A stretch of 64,000 nucleotides of DNA from contig NZ_CP159992.1 of NCBI RefSeq assembly GCF_040702995.1, positions 6,539,001 to 6,603,000 of the forward strand. Reading direction: 5' to 3'. Made by a program: the position numbers and the translations under genes. The notes under the pieces are model-generated. The model ran no database searches, was not told the origin of the DNA, and saw nothing but the letters and a program-made list of their open reading frames with translations. This document shows, in pieces, positions 61,355 to 64,000 of this stretch. The DNA comes from Paenibacillus sp. AN1007. GTDB lineage: Bacteria > Bacillota > Bacilli > Paenibacillales > Paenibacillaceae. Numbering within the stretch: the first letter of the stretch is position 1; every line of letters starts with the position of its first letter.

Positions 61355-61383
61355 AGAAGGCTGATTTTCAGCCTTCTTTTTTT
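61355..61383 (+). terminator. Terminator after ctpB
   Basis: Perfect 10-bp arms AGAAGGCTGA / TCAGCCTTCT with a TTT loop and a T-run. Confidence 0.88.
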
Positions 61384-61418
61384 CTGAACCGGCTGAAGGA
61401 GAGGAGCGAAAAGCTACA

Positions 61419-62747
61419 ATGGAATGGGTATGGCCGTGGTTAACTACATTAGGTGAAGCATTGTTGCAGTTGTTTATTCAGCCGTTTTATTATATTGCAG
61501 TTATTTTGATCGCATTAAACTATCATCGTCAGCTGCTCCAGGAGCGCAAACTCTTCCATGTTCGTATGCAGAGCTCAATCACTCAGACGATTCGAGCGGT
61601 CCTTGGAGGCATTGTCATAGGCGCTATGATCTCCATCGTGTCTCTTTTCCTTGGGGCCCATCTTACCTCGGGAAGTCTGATCAGCATATGGATTGCAGCG
61701 TTGGTCTTATCTCTTATTCGTATCCGATATCTGTGCTTCGCGTATGCAGCGGGCGCGCTGGGTGTGCTTCAATTTGTTTTGAATATCGCTTCAGGCTGGA
61801 ATCCATCCGGTATGCTTGGACAGGCTGTAGAGACAGTACGCGCACTGGATATGCCTGTACTGCTTGTCTTGGCAGCACTCCTGCATTTAGGTGAGGCCGC
61901 ACTAGCTCGAATGCAGGGTGTGTCTATGGCCTCTCCGTTCCTTATGGAAGGCAAACGCGGAAAACTCGTAGGCGGATATCAGATCCAGCTCTTCTGGGCC
62001 ATCCCGCTGCTGATTCTTGTTCCAACAAACGGTGCCGTCACGCAGCTGGCTTGGACTCCGCTGTTTCATGCAGGTCAGGGTTATACACTGATGGCTCTGC
62101 CAATCCTGCTTGGACTCAGCGAGAATACACAAAGTATGCTGCCTGGACGTAAAATCCAGCTTTCAGCCAAGCGTCTGCTGATGTACAGCTTGGCACTGCT
62201 TGTGTTCAGTCTGCTCGCCGTGTGGTGGTCACCTCTGACAGTTGCTGCTGCACTGGTTGCTTTTGTTGGACATGAACTTCTGGTGTGGTACAGTGCCATG
62301 GAAGAGCAGCAGCTTAGTCCGGTATTTGTTCACCCGCAGCATGGACTTAAAGTGTTGAGTGTGATTCCGGACAGTCCTGCTGCGGAACTTGGAATTGAGG
62401 CAGGGGAGACGCTGTACAAAGTGAATGGTATGCTCGTTCATTCTCCGGAAGAGCTGCACAGGGCACTGCGCATGAATCCTGCTTTTTGCAAGCTGGAGGT
62501 CCGGAATCATCAAGGAGAGAGCAAGTTCATGCAGCGTGCGATCTACGAAGGCGAACATCACCAGCTTGGTGTCATTATGGCACCGGATAACCATGAGGCG
62601 TGGGCATTGCAGACCCGTCCCGTGACACTTTATCATATCGTCATGCTCAAAATTTTCACGAGCCGGAAAAAGCAGCACATGGAGGAAGCTCCGCTCAGCC
62701 TGCCGCCAGCCCCTATAGTCGGCGATAAAGGGTCTGTCGAAATGTAA
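61419..62747 (+). CDS. Multi-spanning membrane protein with C-terminal PDZ domain
   Basis: A 442-residue protein with about seven to eight hydrophobic segments in the first 300 residues (for example LFIQPFYYIAVILIALNY and VLGGIVIGAMISIVSLFLGAH in part). A PDZ domain follows (about 305-380, GLKVLSVIPDSPAAELGIEAGETLYKVNGM in part). I recognise no protease motif (no HExxH, no Ser/Lys pair), so this is not a site-2 protease. The regular occurrence of such proteins beside ctpB suggests a partner or regulator in the same membrane process (inference). The start ATG 61419 follows GGAGAGGAG. The preceding terminator may make it partly independent of ctpB. Confidence 0.78.
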   Translation: MEWVWPWLTTLGEALLQLFIQPFYYIAVILIALNYHRQLLQERKLFHVRMQSSITQTIRAVLGGIVIGAMISIVSLFLGAHLTSGSLISIWIAALVLSLIRIRYLCFAYAAGALGVLQFVLNIASGWNPSGMLGQAVETVRALDMPVLLVLAALLHLGEAALARMQGVSMASPFLMEGKRGKLVGGYQIQLFWAIPLLILVPTNGAVTQLAWTPLFHAGQGYTLMALPILLGLSENTQSMLPGRKIQLSAKRLLMYSLALLVFSLLAVWWSPLTVAAALVAFVGHELLVWYSAMEEQQLSPVFVHPQHGLKVLSVIPDSPAAELGIEAGETLYKVNGMLVHSPEELHRALRMNPAFCKLEVRNHQGESKFMQRAIYEGEHHQLGVIMAPDNHEAWALQTRPVTLYHIVMLKIFTSRKKQHMEEAPLSLPPAPIVGDKGSVEM

Positions 62748-62768
62748 CCGAACGTACAAATATAACCG

Positions 62769-62817
62769 AAAAAGGTATTTCCTATGGCCAAAGGTGGCGC
62801 GAGGAAATACCTTTTTT
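62769..62817. terminator. Bidirectional terminator
   Basis: Arms AAAAAGGTATTTCCT / AGGAAATACCTTTTT between convergent genes (PDZ protein and response regulator), flanked by A and T runs. Confidence 0.88.
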
Positions 62818-62823
62818 CTTGTT

Positions 62824-63513
62824 TTATTGGGTCAGTATAAAGATGGCAATTTGTGTGCGGTCGCGTAACTGCAGCTTGCCCAGGATTTCAGTCACATAGT
62901 TTTTGACCGTGCCTTCGCTCAGAAACAGCCTGGCGGCAATTTCCTTATTGGACAAACCTTCAGATATGGCTTCCGCAACCGACAGCTCCGCGCGGGTGAG
63001 CCCATACGTTTCATGAGGATGATTGGCAGGGGCAGAAGCAGGAGTACGGAGAAGGCCTGCAAGTTTGCGTGCAATATCCGGGTGGATCAGCATATCCCCG
63101 TTATACACCGTTTTGATGCCCTGAACGATTCGGGCAGGAGGGACATTTTTAAGCAGATATCCACTTGCTCCATTTTGCAGCGCCTGAATAATGTATTCAT
63201 CATCGTCAAAGGTCGTCAGCATCAGCACCTGGATGTCTGGAAATTTAGTTTTGATCCGCCGAGTTCCTTCAACTCCATCCCATTCGGGCATGCGAATATC
63301 CATTAACACCACATCCGCCGGTATTCCCGACTCAAGTAGGGTGAACGCCTCCTGACCGTTGGAAGCCATGCCTGTGATGCAGATACGGTCATCAAGACCA
63401 AGCACAACATTCAGACTCTCACGGATGAAATGGTCATCATCGACGAGCAGTACCCGAATGGGTGAAGTCTGCTTGGGTTCTCTTTGTCGGCTTCCAGCGT
63501 TCTCTTCTGGCAT
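62824..63513 (-). CDS. NarL/LuxR-family response regulator
   Basis: A 229-residue two-component regulator. The receiver domain (about 19-135) has the acidic pocket VDDD, phosphoacceptor Asp72 in LMDIRMPEWDG, the LTTFDDDEYI switch Thr and the conserved Lys in GYLLKNVPP. The C-terminal LuxR-type HTH is LTRAELSVAEAISEGLSNKEIAARLFLSEGTVKNYVTEIL (parts: GLSNKEIAARLFLSEGTVKN). An 18-residue polar extension precedes the receiver. The relatives are LiaR/DesR-like regulators. It lies 20 bp downstream of its kinase gene. The signal is unknown. Confidence 0.92.
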   Translation of the reverse strand: MPEENAGSRQREPKQTSPIRVLLVDDDHFIRESLNVVLGLDDRICITGMASNGQEAFTLLESGIPADVVLMDIRMPEWDGVEGTRRIKTKFPDIQVLMLTTFDDDEYIIQALQNGASGYLLKNVPPARIVQGIKTVYNGDMLIHPDIARKLAGLLRTPASAPANHPHETYGLTRAELSVAEAISEGLSNKEIAARLFLSEGTVKNYVTEILGKLQLRDRTQIAIFILTQ

Positions 63514-63533
63514 GAGTGTAATTCCTTCCTCTT

Positions 63534-64000
63534 TTAGAGCAGATTTATTTTGTTTGACACGGGAATGCGAGTAATCACAGTGTAGGGCTGATCAGACTGA
63601 ATTTCCACAGTACCTCCGATGAATTGTGTTCGCTGGCGCATGCTTTCGTGCCCGAGTCCTGTTCCACCATCATTCAGAAAAGAGTGAGAACTTCCATCAT
63701 TACTGATGTTCATACGGATCTCCTCGTGCCCGAATACCAGTTCCAGTGTAATGGAGGCCGCTTTGCCATGCCTGAGTGCATTAGTTACGGCCTCTTTGGC
63801 ATTTTTGTACAGCACAATCTGTGTACTTGGATAGAGAGTGTATGCCTGACCCCTAATTTCGTATTTCGTTTGTATCCCTGTATCCCGGCCTACTTCCTCC
63901 AGCAGACGATCCAGAGCGTAAGCATCGGATGCCTGAGAATCCGGGCGCAGCTTGTGAAGCGTATTGCGCATATCATCCATACTTGCCGCGAGTTGATCCC
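63534..64000 (-). CDS. Sensor histidine kinase, C-terminal part (partial)
   Basis: The 3' end of a kinase gene whose start lies beyond the window. About 155 residues are visible: the last part of the HisKA_3-type dimerisation region (SMDDMRNTLHKLRPD), then an HATPase_c domain with N-box EAVTNALRHGKA and G-box GGTGLGHESMRQRTQFIGG. It belongs to the DesK/LiaS-type kinases that pair with NarL-family regulators, consistent with the gene directly downstream. The frame is open to the window edge; the ATG at 63980 lies inside the domain and is not the start. Confidence 0.9.
   Translation of the reverse strand, partial: DQLAASMDDMRNTLHKLRPDSQASDAYALDRLLEEVGRDTGIQTKYEIRGQAYTLYPSTQIVLYKNAKEAVTNALRHGKAASITLELVFGHEEIRMNISNDGSSHSFLNDGGTGLGHESMRQRTQFIGGTVEIQSDQPYTVITRIPVSNKINLL

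Overview
The window reads as chromosomal DNA of a motile, low-to-mid GC Gram-positive, most likely a Paenibacillus (inference). The gene order comFA-comFC-yvyF-flgM-flgN-flgK-flgL-yviE-fliW-csrA-hag-flaG-fliD-fliS-fliT, then hpf-secA-prfB and later ftsEX-ctpB, follows the Bacillus subtilis comF/flagellar/secA chromosome segment. The SLH-domain surface protein, the allantoin cluster and the codon usage fit Paenibacillus better than Bacillus. No rRNA, tRNA, CRISPR array, prophage or complete insertion sequence was seen.

Layout. 1-1.1 kb: tail of an unknown gene and a small secreted protein. 1.2-4.5 kb: DNA-uptake genes comFA and comFC. 4.7-15.1 kb: late flagellar regulon, with three sites that fit a sigma-D promoter (upstream of flgM, hag and flaG; all with a 16-nt spacer) and a CsrA-type leader on hag. 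15.5-19.9 kb: cold-shock protein and a large SLH protein carrying four 197-residue tandem repeats. 20.2-25.7 kb: hpf, secA and prfB, the last with its programmed +1 frameshift. 25.8-28.3 kb: YitT-family membrane protein and a cardiolipin synthase. 28.6-38.2 kb: arginine biosynthesis argC-argJ-argB-argD-argF-argG-argH. 38.4-49.6 kb: allantoin/ureide catabolism (allB, pucI-type permease, FAH-family hydrolase, frameshifted amidase, NCS2 permease, pucG, allantoate amidohydrolase) facing a divergent PucR-type regulator. 49.9-56.2 kb: esterase, YhbD-like regulator with a bactofilin-like protein, DHA2 drug exporter, VanW/G5 protein. 56.5-62.7 kb: ftsE, ftsX, an EnvC-like M23 hydrolase activator, a CtpB protease and a multi-spanning PDZ protein. 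62.8-64 kb: the response regulator and partial kinase of a two-component system.

How the genes work together. FlgM holds sigma-D until the hook is complete. FliW and CsrA set flagellin translation through the hag leader, and FlgN, FliS and FliT are export chaperones for FlgK/FlgL, Hag and FliD. FtsEX with an adjacent EnvC-like protein is a membrane-to-wall signalling unit, with CtpB as a neighbouring extracytoplasmic protease. The puc-type genes take allantoin in and release its nitrogen.

Most interesting non-coding content. A MITE-like palindromic repeat family of about 180 bp with 8-bp terminal inverted repeats occurs as two full copies and several decayed ones, concentrated in the arg gaps and near envC/ctpB. 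A second inverted-repeat family lies at 54.5-54.7 kb. Other points are a possible AUU start codon for fliW, a flgM promoter overlapping a terminator hairpin, an amidase broken at a likely poly-G indel, and a possible structured RNA in the 0.9-kb gap before secA.
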